From Mycobacterium sp. 852014-52450_SCH5900713 (GTDB taxonomy: Bacteria > Actinomycetota > Actinomycetes > Mycobacteriales > Mycobacteriaceae), in contig NZ_LZIL01000065.1 of the NCBI RefSeq assembly GCF_001667075.1, forward strand, positions 1 to 64,000: a DNA stretch of 64,000 nt, written 5' to 3'. How positions within the stretch are numbered: the first letter of the stretch is position 1; the number at the start of each line of letters is the position of its first letter. Made by a program: the position numbers and the translations under genes. Shown here piece after piece: positions 23,984 through 32,003 of the stretch. The notes below the pieces were generated by a model. That model saw only the letters and a list, made by a program, of their open reading frames with translations, did not search any database and was not told where the DNA came from.

Positions 23984-24592
23984 CTATTCCGCCAGGCCCG
24001 CGTCCGCCGCCGCCGCGGACAGCAGCGTCATCAGCATCGGGATCCGTTGCTCGGCGATCTGCGGCTGCGGCAGCACCCCCTCCACCACCGCGGCCCCGTC
24101 GAACACGTTGGTCAGCAACGCGACCAGCACCGGGAACGTTTCCTCGGGGAAGCTTTCGGCCCCGGGCAGCGTACGGGCGGCGTCGTGAATCTTCGCCGAG
24201 TACTGTCGCAGCTCGGTTTGCAAAGTGGCCCTGAGCTTTTCGTCGGTGCGCGCGGCGACCAACAGCTCGTAGAGCACGGCATTGCTGGGGGCGGCGGTGA
24301 TGTCGCGGAGTATCGCCAGGGCGGCTTCGAGCGCCGGCCGATCGGCCGGTATTTCGGCGACCCGCTTGGTGAACGTCTCGAGCTGACGACGCAGCACCTC
24401 CGACGCCGTGGCGGCCATGAAATCGCCCATCGTCTCGAAGTGCCGGAACAGGGCGCCCACCGACACCCCGGCGCGCTTGGTGATCACGGCCGCCGACGCC
24501 CGGGCGTATCCGACCTCGATGATGGTGGCGATGCAGGCGTCGAGAAGCCGTCCCACGGTCTCTTCCCGACGCTGCTGCTGGGTTCTGGCCAC
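23984..24592 (-). CDS. TetR-family transcriptional regulator (Rv2912c orthologue)
   Basis: 202 residues from GTG 24592, one base after the stop of the amidohydrolase gene. The N-terminal HTH (ASAAVITKRAGVSVGALFRH) recognises DNA; the C-terminal 140 residues form the ligand pocket. Being downstream of the amidohydrolase, it probably regulates that operon; the promoter at 26413-26441 would be a target. The ligand is unknown. Confidence 0.92.
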   Translation of the reverse strand: MARTQQQRREETVGRLLDACIATIIEVGYARASAAVITKRAGVSVGALFRHFETMGDFMAATASEVLRRQLETFTKRVAEIPADRPALEAALAILRDITAAPSNAVLYELLVAARTDEKLRATLQTELRQYSAKIHDAARTLPGAESFPEETFPVLVALLTNVFDGAAVVEGVLPQPQIAEQRIPMLMTLLSAAAADAGLAE

Positions 24593-24593
24593 G

Positions 24594-26384
24594 TCAGCCC
24601 CCGATTTTCAGGGCGCTCCGGCCCCGGTGTCGCTGGCCCGCGCGCAGGTAGCGGCCCGACTTCACGGTCCGGCCGTAGCCGTCCCTGAACTGCCCCGCGC
24701 GGAAGACGACGGCCCCGCCCACACCGGTCGCGACGACGGCGTCGTCGTTGCGATTGACCATGCGCCGCAAGCCCCCGTAGAACGGCACCTCCTCCTCGTA
24801 GTAGCCCTCGACCGTTTCGTTGAGGCCGGCCGGGTCGATCACCACGAAGTCCGCGCGGTCGCCCTGCCGCAGCGTGCCGGCGTCGACGCCGAACCACTCC
24901 CCCAGTTCGCCGGTCAGGCGATGCACCGCCTGCTCGATGGGCATGAACGGTGCGCCCGCCCGGGAGGCGTCCCGAGCCCGCTTGAGCAGCTTGATCGGGA
25001 AGTTGTAGAAGGCCATGTTGCGCAGGTGCGCACCGGCATCCGAGAAGCCCATGTGCACGCTGCCCTCATTGGCGAGCGCGTTGAGCAGCTCGGGGCGGTG
25101 GTTGGCCACGACGGTCGTCCACCGGACGTTGCGTTCGCCGTTCTCGACGAGCACGTCCAGGAATGCGTCGAGCGGGTGCAGCTTGCGCTCGTCGGCGATG
25201 GCCCCAAAGCTCTTGCCTATCAACGACTCGTCGGGGCACTCGACGATGACCGCGTCGTGGAAGTCGCGGTGCCACAACGACGGTCCGAGTTTGATCCGGT
25301 CGAACTCCTTGCGGAACTTCCGGCGGTATTCCTTGTCGGCAAGTAACTCGTTGCGCTCCAACTGGTCCCGCAGGTGCAGGGCGGCCGTTCCGGCGCCGAA
25401 TTCCTCGAAGACCGGCAGATCGATTCCGTCGGAGTACAACTCGAACGGCACCGGCAGATGCTGGAATCGCACATGAGAGCCCAGCAGCTTGTTCAGCAAG
25501 CGGGTCCCCGGGCCGAAGACGTATACCGACAGCGGCATCGACTTGGCATCGGCGGATACCAGCATGCTCATGCGAACGCCCTTGCCGCGGTTGAGGATCC
25601 GGCTACTGGCCAGGAAGAAGAGCATTCCGGACGACGGCTTCGCCACGTTGGGCGCGCTCTGCAGCATGCGTCCGCGCTTGCGCAGCACCTTGATGAGCCG
25701 GCGGCGCTCGCGCCAGGTCGCGAAGGTGGACGGCAGCGCCCGCGACCGGAATCGCTCACCGTCGAGCTTGTCGATGGCCGCGTCCATCCCCGACATGCCG
25801 AGCACCCCGGCGTCGAGCGCCTCCTCCAGCAGGGCCGCCATCTGCTCCAGCTCGGCGGGGGTGGGCGTGACGGTGGCGTCGGTGGCCCGATCGAGCCCGA
25901 GAACCGCCGTCCGCAGGTCCGAATGGCCAAGCAGCGAGCCGACATTCGGCCCGAGCGGCAGGGCGTCGATGGCCTTGATGTATTCCGCTGCGGTGGACCA
26001 CGTCTTGTTCTGCAGGGCGCCGTAGACGAACTCGCGCGGCACGGCTTCGACGCGGCTGAACAGGTCGGCGGCGTCCTCGGAGCTGGCGTAGACCGTCGAC
26101 AACGAGCAGTTCCCGAGCAACACGGTGGTGACACCGTGCCGCACGGACTCCCGCAGGCCCGGATCCAGCAGCACCTCGGCGTCATAGTGGGTGTGCACGT
26201 CGACGAAGCCGGGCACGATCCACTTGCCGGCCGCGTCGATCACCTCGGGGCAGCCCGTCTCGTCCAGCGGCCCGTCCGACACGGTGGCCACCACGCCGTC
26301 GCGAATACCCAGCGTGCGGGTCTGCGGCGCGCTGCCGGTGCCGTCGAACCACAGCCCTTCGCGAATGATCACGTCGTAAGCCAC
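24594..26384 (-). CDS. D-amino-acid aminohydrolase-like amidohydrolase (Rv2913c orthologue)
   Basis: 596 residues from GTG 26384, which has TGGAGG 5 nt upstream; a longer open frame to 26651 lacks such support. It belongs to the amidohydrolase-3/N-acyl-D-amino-acid deacylase group: metal-binding VDVHTHYD (His64, His66), then GHSDLR, and the C-terminal GFSDAGAHLRNM and DRADFVVIDP. It probably hydrolyses N-acylated D-amino acids or related amides using metal ions in the cytoplasm; the substrate is inferred. It forms an operon with the TetR gene. pknI, its M. tuberculosis neighbour, is absent. Confidence 0.9.
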   Translation of the reverse strand: MAYDVIIREGLWFDGTGSAPQTRTLGIRDGVVATVSDGPLDETGCPEVIDAAGKWIVPGFVDVHTHYDAEVLLDPGLRESVRHGVTTVLLGNCSLSTVYASSEDAADLFSRVEAVPREFVYGALQNKTWSTAAEYIKAIDALPLGPNVGSLLGHSDLRTAVLGLDRATDATVTPTPAELEQMAALLEEALDAGVLGMSGMDAAIDKLDGERFRSRALPSTFATWRERRRLIKVLRKRGRMLQSAPNVAKPSSGMLFFLASSRILNRGKGVRMSMLVSADAKSMPLSVYVFGPGTRLLNKLLGSHVRFQHLPVPFELYSDGIDLPVFEEFGAGTAALHLRDQLERNELLADKEYRRKFRKEFDRIKLGPSLWHRDFHDAVIVECPDESLIGKSFGAIADERKLHPLDAFLDVLVENGERNVRWTTVVANHRPELLNALANEGSVHMGFSDAGAHLRNMAFYNFPIKLLKRARDASRAGAPFMPIEQAVHRLTGELGEWFGVDAGTLRQGDRADFVVIDPAGLNETVEGYYEEEVPFYGGLRRMVNRNDDAVVATGVGGAVVFRAGQFRDGYGRTVKSGRYLRAGQRHRGRSALKIGG

Positions 26385-26412
26385 TTTGCCTCCAGTTGTC
26401 GTGGTGACATGG

Positions 26413-26441
26413 ACCGTAACATAGATAGCAAGCACTCGCAA
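26413..26441 (-). promoter_or_regulatory. Promoter of the amidohydrolase-tetR operon
   Basis: On the minus strand TTGCGA (26441-26436), a 17-nt spacer and TACGGT (26418-26413) form a good SigA-type promoter. The predicted start gives a leader of about 20 nt before GTG 26384, containing its ribosome-binding site. Confidence 0.6.
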
Positions 26442-26491
26442 TCTTTTCCGGAAGTCGGCGCGGCAACCCCGTGAACAGGGCCGATTCCGGT

Positions 26492-27577
26492 CTACGTCGG
26501 CGAGCGGAACACCTTGCCGCGCAAAATCACCAGGTCCGGACGGTGCAGGGCGGCCGGGCTCGACCGCGGATCGTCCGCGAAGCACAGCAGGTCGGCGGAC
26601 GCGCCGTGATCGAGCCCGGGGCGCCCCAGCCAGCGCCGGGCGTCCCAGCACCCCGCGCCCAACGCATCGGTCGGGCTCATGCCGATGCCCTTGAGCGCTT
26701 CGATCTCGTCGGCGATGCGCCCGGGCGCGACCATGGTGCCGGCGTCACTGCCGGCGTAGATCGGCACGCCCGCATCACGGGCCGCGGCGATCCGCGACAG
26801 CCCGCGTGCATGCAGGTCGCGCATGTGGGCGGCGTAGGTCGGATACTTCCCGGCCGCGGCGTCGGCGATACCCGGGAAATTCTCGACGATGTTGACCAGC
26901 GTGGGGACCAGGACGGTCCCGTGCTCGACCATCAGCGCGATGGTGTCATCGGTGAGGCCGGTGCCGTGCTCGATGCAGTCGATGCCGGCCTTGACCAGGC
27001 CCGGCAGCGCGTCCTCACTGAAGACGTGCGCGGTGACCCGGGCGCCATGGGCATGTGCGGTGTCGATGGCCGCCTTGAGCACGTCGTCGGACCACAGCGG
27101 TGCGAGGTCGCCGACGCTGCGATCGATCCAGTCGCCGACCAGCTTGATCCAGCCATCGCCGCGCCGCGCCTCTTCCGCCACCGCCTCGGGCAGTTGCCAC
27201 TCGTCTTCCAGCTCGCGCGAGAAACCCGCCGCATACCGCTTGGGCCGGGCCAGATGTTTTCCGGCCCGGATGATGCGGGGCAGATCCTCGTGGTCGTCGA
27301 GGCTGCGGGTGTCGGTGGGTGAGCCGCAGTCCCGCAACAGCAGCGCACCGACGTCGCGTTCGATCTCGGCCTGGGCGATCGCCTCGTCGAGCGGAATCTC
27401 GCCGTGCTCGCCGAGCCCGACGTGGCAGTGCGCGTCCACCAGGCCGGGGATGATCCAGCCGCCGTCAAAGACGGTGTCGGCCCCCGCGACCGGTTCGGTG
27501 CTGATGCACCCGCCGACGATCCACAGCTCGGTTGGGGTCTCGTCCGGCAGCCCGACACCTCGCACGTGCATGCGCAC
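26492..27577 (-). CDS. Metal-dependent amidohydrolase (Rv2915c orthologue)
   Basis: 361 residues, an imidazolonepropionase/prolidase-like amidohydrolase. Metal ligands visible are His50 and His52 (VDAHCHVG), a likely bridging Lys in GWIKLVGDW, and His residues in VTAHVFSED and IEHGTG, with Asp in YAGSDAGT. The substrate is unknown; relatives act on cyclic amides or dipeptides. It starts at ATG 27577 or 27571. It lies between ffh and the D-amino-acid aminohydrolase gene, both on the same strand. Confidence 0.9.
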   Translation of the reverse strand: MRMHVRGVGLPDETPTELWIVGGCISTEPVAGADTVFDGGWIIPGLVDAHCHVGLGEHGEIPLDEAIAQAEIERDVGALLLRDCGSPTDTRSLDDHEDLPRIIRAGKHLARPKRYAAGFSRELEDEWQLPEAVAEEARRGDGWIKLVGDWIDRSVGDLAPLWSDDVLKAAIDTAHAHGARVTAHVFSEDALPGLVKAGIDCIEHGTGLTDDTIALMVEHGTVLVPTLVNIVENFPGIADAAAGKYPTYAAHMRDLHARGLSRIAAARDAGVPIYAGSDAGTMVAPGRIADEIEALKGIGMSPTDALGAGCWDARRWLGRPGLDHGASADLLCFADDPRSSPAALHRPDLVILRGKVFRSPT

Positions 27578-27614
27578 AGCGGGTCAGTTTCGTCGGGTCC
27601 GACGGTGACGACCT

Positions 27615-27640
27615 GGGGGCACCTCCCGCTTGCGGGGGAC
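27615..27640 (-). repeat. GC-rich hairpin repeat, copy A
   Basis: Minus strand reads GTCCCCCGCAAGCGGGAG then GTGCCCCC. CCCGC-AA-GCGGG can form a tight hairpin. Related copies are at 48167-48208 and 53335-53361. It sits between ffh and the Rv2915c orthologue. Confidence 0.6.
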
Positions 27641-27669
27641 TTCGCCCGGCTTCGCCGCGCTCGCGATCG

Positions 27670-29226
27670 TCACGACTTGCCTGGGAACTTGAGTTTGGAC
27701 AGGTCGAAATCCGCCAGGCCGGGCGGCAGCTCGTTGAGGCCTTCGGGCATGTGCGAGAGGTCGGGGAATCCGGCCGGCATGCCCGGCATCCCGGCGCCGA
27801 GCGGGTTCCTGGCCTTGGGCGGCGTCGGGCCCCGCCCGCCCTTCTTGCCCTTCTTGCCCTTGCCGCCCTTGGCCTTTCGGGTCGCCGACTTGCGCCCCAT
27901 GCCGGGGATGCCCATGCCGCCGAGCATCGACGACATCATCTTGCGGGCCTCGAAGAACCGGTCCACCAGCTGGTTCACCTCGGACACCGAGACGCCGGAC
28001 CCGTTGGCGATGCGCAGCCGCCGGGAAGCGTTGATGATCTTCGGGTCGGCCCGCTCTTGGGGCGTCATGCCGCGGATGATGGCCTGCAGGCGGTCGAGTT
28101 GCTTGTCGTCGACCTGTGCCAGCGCGTCCTTCATCTGCCCGGCGCCGGGAAGCATGCCCAGCAGGTTGCCGATCGGACCCATCTTGCGGATGGCGAGCAT
28201 CTGCTCGAGGAAGTCCTCCAGCGTCAGCTCGCCGGTGCCGATCTTGGCGGCGGCGGCCTCGGCCTGCTCGGCGTCGAAGACCTGCTCGGCCTGTTCGATC
28301 AGGCTCAGCACGTCGCCCATGCCCAGGATGCGGCCGGCCATCCGGTCGGGGTGGAAGACGTCGAAGTCCTCCAGCTTCTCGCCGGTGGAGGCGAAAAGGA
28401 TTGGGACGCCGGTCACCTCGCGCACCGACAACGCGGCGCCACCGCGGGCGTCACCGTCGAGCTTGGTCAATACCACCCCGGTGAAGCCGACGCCCTCGCG
28501 GAACGCCTCCGCGGTGGTCACGGCGTCCTGCCCGATCATCGCGTCCAGCACGAACAGCACTTCGTCGGGATTGACGGCGTCGCGGATGGCCGCGGCCTGG
28601 GACATCAGCTCGTCGTCGATGCCCAGCCGGCCGGCGGTGTCGACGATGACGACGTCGTGGTGCTTCGCCCGGGCCTCGGCGAGCCCCGCCGCCGCGACCG
28701 CGACCGGGTCACCGGGCCCCGATCCGGGGGACTCGCCGGGATGCGGCGCGAACACCGGTACCCCGGCGCGCTCACCGACGACTTGCAGCTGGTTCACCGC
28801 GGCCGGCCGCTGCAGGTCGCACGCCACCAACAGCGGAGTGTGCCCCTGCCCGCGCAGCCACGCGGCCAGCTTTCCGGCCAGCGAGGTCTTACCGGAACCC
28901 TGCAGACCGGCGAGCATCACCACGGTCGGCGGCGTCTTGGCGAACGCCAGCTGGCGGGTTTCCCCACCCAGGATGCCGATGAGCTCTTCGTTGACGATCT
29001 TGACGACCTGCTGCGCCGGGTTGAGGGCGCCGGAGACCTCGGCACCCCGGGCGCGGTCCTTGATCCGGGTGACGAACGCGCGCACCACGGGCAACGACAC
29101 GTCGGCTTCCAGCAGCGCCAGCCGGATCTCGCGGGTGGTGGCCTCGATGTCGGCGTCGGTCAGTCGACCCTTGCCGCGTAGTCCCTGAAGTGCACCGGTC
29201 AACCGGTCGGACAGCGATTCAAACAC
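27670..29226 (-). CDS. ffh: Signal recognition particle protein Ffh
   Basis: A 518-residue SRP GTPase that delivers nascent membrane proteins to FtsY. N domain 1-95; G domain with AGLQGSGKTSLAG (106-118), DTAGRL and TKLDGDARGG; a Met-rich M domain at about 320-450 binds 4.5S RNA and signal sequences. The C-terminal 70 residues are rich in Lys, Gly, Pro and Met (KAKGGKGKKGKKGG). It matches Rv2916c. Confidence 0.98.
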   Translation of the reverse strand: MFESLSDRLTGALQGLRGKGRLTDADIEATTREIRLALLEADVSLPVVRAFVTRIKDRARGAEVSGALNPAQQVVKIVNEELIGILGGETRQLAFAKTPPTVVMLAGLQGSGKTSLAGKLAAWLRGQGHTPLLVACDLQRPAAVNQLQVVGERAGVPVFAPHPGESPGSGPGDPVAVAAAGLAEARAKHHDVVIVDTAGRLGIDDELMSQAAAIRDAVNPDEVLFVLDAMIGQDAVTTAEAFREGVGFTGVVLTKLDGDARGGAALSVREVTGVPILFASTGEKLEDFDVFHPDRMAGRILGMGDVLSLIEQAEQVFDAEQAEAAAAKIGTGELTLEDFLEQMLAIRKMGPIGNLLGMLPGAGQMKDALAQVDDKQLDRLQAIIRGMTPQERADPKIINASRRLRIANGSGVSVSEVNQLVDRFFEARKMMSSMLGGMGIPGMGRKSATRKAKGGKGKKGKKGGRGPTPPKARNPLGAGMPGMPAGFPDLSHMPEGLNELPPGLADFDLSKLKFPGKS

Positions 29227-29289
29227 CCCGCCAGCCTAGTGGTAGTCCAGCCCGGCCGGCTTGGCGCCGCCCATCGACCGCGACACCGC

Positions 29290-29328
29290 AACTACGCACA
29301 CGACGCGCCGATAAAGGTGTGCGTAGTT
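29290..29328. repeat. 12-bp perfect inverted repeat in the ffh/hydrolase divergent region
   Basis: AACTACGCACAC (29290-29301) and GTGTGCGTAGTT (29317-29328) are perfect inverted copies with a 15-nt loop. They lie 30-70 bp upstream of the alpha/beta hydrolase start and 63 bp upstream of ffh. It could be an operator or a stem-loop. Confidence 0.6.
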
Positions 29329-29333
29329 TCAGT

Positions 29334-29350
29334 CTCGCCGAAACGGCGAG
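29334..29350. repeat. 7-bp stem hairpin next to the 12-bp inverted repeat
   Basis: CTCGCCG-AAA-CGGCGAG is a perfect stem of 7 bp with a 3-nt loop, ending 9 bp before ATG 29360. If transcribed it could mask the translation start of the hydrolase or act as an operator. Confidence 0.5.
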
Positions 29351-29359
29351 CGGGTTTGA

Positions 29360-30163
29360 ATGGTTCCCATGCTCGAGGTGATCGACAAAGGATCCTGCAG
29401 CCGAGATCATCCGGTGCCGCTGCTGTTCGTGCACGGCGGCTGGCACGGCGCGTGGTGCTGGGAGCACTTCCTGGACTTCTTCGCCGACGCGGGCTACCGC
29501 GCGGTCGCGATGAGCCTGCGGGGGCACGGCGCCAGCCCGACGGCCAAGCCGCTGCACAAGGTTTCCATCGCCGACTACATCGACGACCTCCGTTCGGTGG
29601 CCGACGAACTGGGCGGCGACCCCGTGCTGATAGGCCATTCGCTGGGTGGCTTCGTCATCCAGCGCCACCTCGAAACACGCGGCGCCCCGGCGGCGGTCCT
29701 GGTGGGCTCCGTGCCGCCGCAGGGCGTGCTCAGGTTGGCGGTGCGCGTCTGGCGCCGCCGGCCATCGATGACGATGGAAGCCTGGACCGACCCCACGCTG
29801 CTGAAATTCCTCGCCACCCCGGCTCTGGTCCGTGAGTACCTGTTCTGCGCCGACACGCCCGAGGCGGTCGTCGAATCCTGCAGGCAACGCGCGGGGGCCG
29901 AGAGCATCCGCGCCGCCATGACCGATCCCGTGGTCCGCCGTGTCAGAACGCGGCGGGTGACCACGCCGATCCTGGTCCTCGGCGCGCAGTACGACGGCTT
30001 CGTCAGCGCCGGCGATGTGCGTGCCACGGCGCGCGCGTATGCGACCGAACCGGAATTCTTCCCGATGGGCCACAACATGATGCTCGAGCCGGGGTGGGCT
30101 GACGTCGCGCAACGCATCCACGGGTGGCTGCAGACCCGCGACCTCGCGGGCCGGCCACGGTAG
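29360..30163 (+). CDS. Alpha/beta hydrolase
   Basis: 267 residues (or 264 from the second ATG, 29369). The fold is clear: HGGWHGAWCW oxyanion region, GHSLGG nucleophile elbow (Ser94), acid Asp in GAQYDGF, and His in PMGHNMM. This pattern resembles the HNL/esterase group. Substrate unknown; no signal peptide. It is inserted between ffh and the Rv2917 orthologue, and its start is preceded by two strong inverted repeats. Confidence 0.85.
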   Translation: MVPMLEVIDKGSCSRDHPVPLLFVHGGWHGAWCWEHFLDFFADAGYRAVAMSLRGHGASPTAKPLHKVSIADYIDDLRSVADELGGDPVLIGHSLGGFVIQRHLETRGAPAAVLVGSVPPQGVLRLAVRVWRRRPSMTMEAWTDPTLLKFLATPALVREYLFCADTPEAVVESCRQRAGAESIRAAMTDPVVRRVRTRRVTTPILVLGAQYDGFVSAGDVRATARAYATEPEFFPMGHNMMLEPGWADVAQRIHGWLQTRDLAGRPR

Positions 30164-30201
30164 CCGCGCCCGAGTCGTTACTGCGCCGAAAAGCGTTGGC
30201 G

Positions 30202-30210
30202 TGCTAGATT
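30202..30210 (+). promoter_or_regulatory. Extended -10 promoter upstream of the Rv2917 orthologue
   Basis: TG-C-TAGATT (30202-30210) fits an extended -10 (TGN-TANNNT). No convincing -35 is present 16-18 nt upstream, which is tolerated with an extended -10. The leader to ATG 30268 would be about 50 nt and contains a GGGGGGA ribosome-binding site. Confidence 0.4.
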
Positions 30211-30267
30211 TCACAGCCACCGCTTCACCACTCTGGCCGGGTCGACAATTACAACAAACGGGGGGAA

Positions 30268-31998
30268 ATGTCCGTGCAACCGCTCGCTCGCACGGAGTCT
30301 CCCGTCGACGACAGCGGCCGTGCGCTGCGGGGTTGGCAGCGCCGGGCGTTGGTGAAATACCTGGCCGGCCAACCGCGCGATTTCCTGGCCGTGGCGACCC
30401 CGGGCTCCGGCAAGACGACGTTCGCCCTGCGGGTGGCCGCGGAACTGCTGAGCCAGCGCGTCGTCGAGCAGATCACGGTCGTGGTGCCCACCGAGCACCT
30501 CAAGGTGCAGTGGGCCCAGGCCGCCGCACGGCACGGCATCGCCCTGGACCCGAAGTTCTCCAACTCCCATGCCCTGATGTCGGGCGAGTACCACGGCGTG
30601 ATGGTCACCTACGCTCAGGTCGCGGCGCATCCGACGCTGCACCGGGTACGCACCGAGCAGCGCAAGACGTTGGTGGTCTTCGACGAGATTCACCACGGCG
30701 GTGACGCCAAGACCTGGGGTGAGGCCATCCGCGAGGCCTTCGGCGATGCGACGCGCCGGCTCGCCTTGACGGGCACGCCCTTTCGCAGCGACGACAGCCC
30801 CATCCCGTTCGTCGCCTACGAATCGGGCGCCGACGGGGTGCGGCGTTCGCAGGCCGACCACACTTACGGCTACGCCGAGGCTCTTGCCGACGGGGTGGTC
30901 CGACCGGTGGTCTTCCTGGCCTACTCCGGGGAGGCGCGCTGGCGGGACAGTGCCGGCGAGGAGCACGCCGCGCGGCTGGGCGAGCCGCTGACCGCCGAGC
31001 ACACGGCGCGGGCCTGGCGCACGGCGCTCGACCCGGCCGGCGAATGGATGCCCGCGGTGATCGCGGCCGCCGACCAGCGGCTGAGCCAGAAGCGCGCGCA
31101 CGTGCCCGACGCCGGCGGCATGATCATCGCCTCGGACCGCACCGCGGCGCGCGCCTACGCAACCCTGCTGACCAGGCTGACCTCCGAGGCGCCGACGGTG
31201 GTGCTGTCCGACGATCCCGGATCCTCCGCGCGCATCAGCGAATTCGCCGCCGGCACCAGCCGGTGGCTGGTGGCCGTGCGGATGGTCTCCGAAGGCGTCG
31301 ACGTGCCCCGGCTCTCGGTCGGCATCTACGCCACCAGCGCCTCCACTCCCCTGTTCTTCGCGCAGGCCATCGGCCGCTTCGTACGATCGCGGCGGCCGGG
31401 CGAGACCGCCAGCATCTTCCTGCCGTCGGTGCCCAATCTGCTGCAGCTCGCCAGCGAGCTGGAGGCCCAGCGCAATCACGTGCTGGGGGATCCGCACCGC
31501 CCCGACGACGACCCCCTCGACGGCGATCCCGCCATCAGGACGCAGACCGAAAAGACCGAGGCCGACAACGGCTTCACCTCACTGGGCGCCGACGCGGAGC
31601 TGGATCAGGTCATCTTCGATGGGTCGTCGTTCGGCACCGCCGCGCCGGCCGGAAGCGACGAGGAGGCCGATTACCTCGGCATTCCGGGGTTGCTCGATGC
31701 CGATCAGATGCGGGCGCTGCTGCACCGCCGGCAGGACGAGCAGCTGCAGCGACGGGCCGCACAGGCTGCGCCGGCCGCGGTGTCGGGGCCGCCGTCGATG
31801 CATGGCCAACTGCGCGAGCTGCGCCGCGAGCTCAACAGCCTGGTGTCGGCCACCCACCACCGCATCGGCAAGCCGCACGGCTGGATTCACAGCGAACTTC
31901 GCCGTCGTTGCGGGGGGCCACCGATCGCCGCCGCGACCCGCGAACAGATCCAGGACCGCATCGAGGCGCTGCGGCGACTCAACGCCGAGCACGCCTGA
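30268..31998 (+). CDS. DEAD/DEAH-box SF2 helicase (Rv2917 orthologue)
   Basis: A 576-residue superfamily-2 ATPase. Walker A is ATPGSGKT (43-50), the DEIH box is at 139-142, TGTPFR forms motif III, and motif VI is QAIGRFVRSRR. The C-terminal 150 residues are Arg/Leu/Gln-rich (LRELRRELNSLV). It probably unwinds or translocates on DNA or RNA; no nuclease domain is visible. It is convergent with glnD, 5 bp apart. Confidence 0.92.
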   Translation: MSVQPLARTESPVDDSGRALRGWQRRALVKYLAGQPRDFLAVATPGSGKTTFALRVAAELLSQRVVEQITVVVPTEHLKVQWAQAAARHGIALDPKFSNSHALMSGEYHGVMVTYAQVAAHPTLHRVRTEQRKTLVVFDEIHHGGDAKTWGEAIREAFGDATRRLALTGTPFRSDDSPIPFVAYESGADGVRRSQADHTYGYAEALADGVVRPVVFLAYSGEARWRDSAGEEHAARLGEPLTAEHTARAWRTALDPAGEWMPAVIAAADQRLSQKRAHVPDAGGMIIASDRTAARAYATLLTRLTSEAPTVVLSDDPGSSARISEFAAGTSRWLVAVRMVSEGVDVPRLSVGIYATSASTPLFFAQAIGRFVRSRRPGETASIFLPSVPNLLQLASELEAQRNHVLGDPHRPDDDPLDGDPAIRTQTEKTEADNGFTSLGADAELDQVIFDGSSFGTAAPAGSDEEADYLGIPGLLDADQMRALLHRRQDEQLQRRAAQAAPAAVSGPPSMHGQLRELRRELNSLVSATHHRIGKPHGWIHSELRRRCGGPPIAAATREQIQDRIEALRRLNAEHA

Positions 31999-32003
31999 CC
32001 CCG

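Noticed and set aside
26385..26651. N-terminal extension of the Rv2913c-type amidohydrolase up to 26651
   Set aside because: It overlaps the 3' end of the neighbouring amidohydrolase gene and covers the promoter; GTG 26384 has a strong ribosome-binding site.
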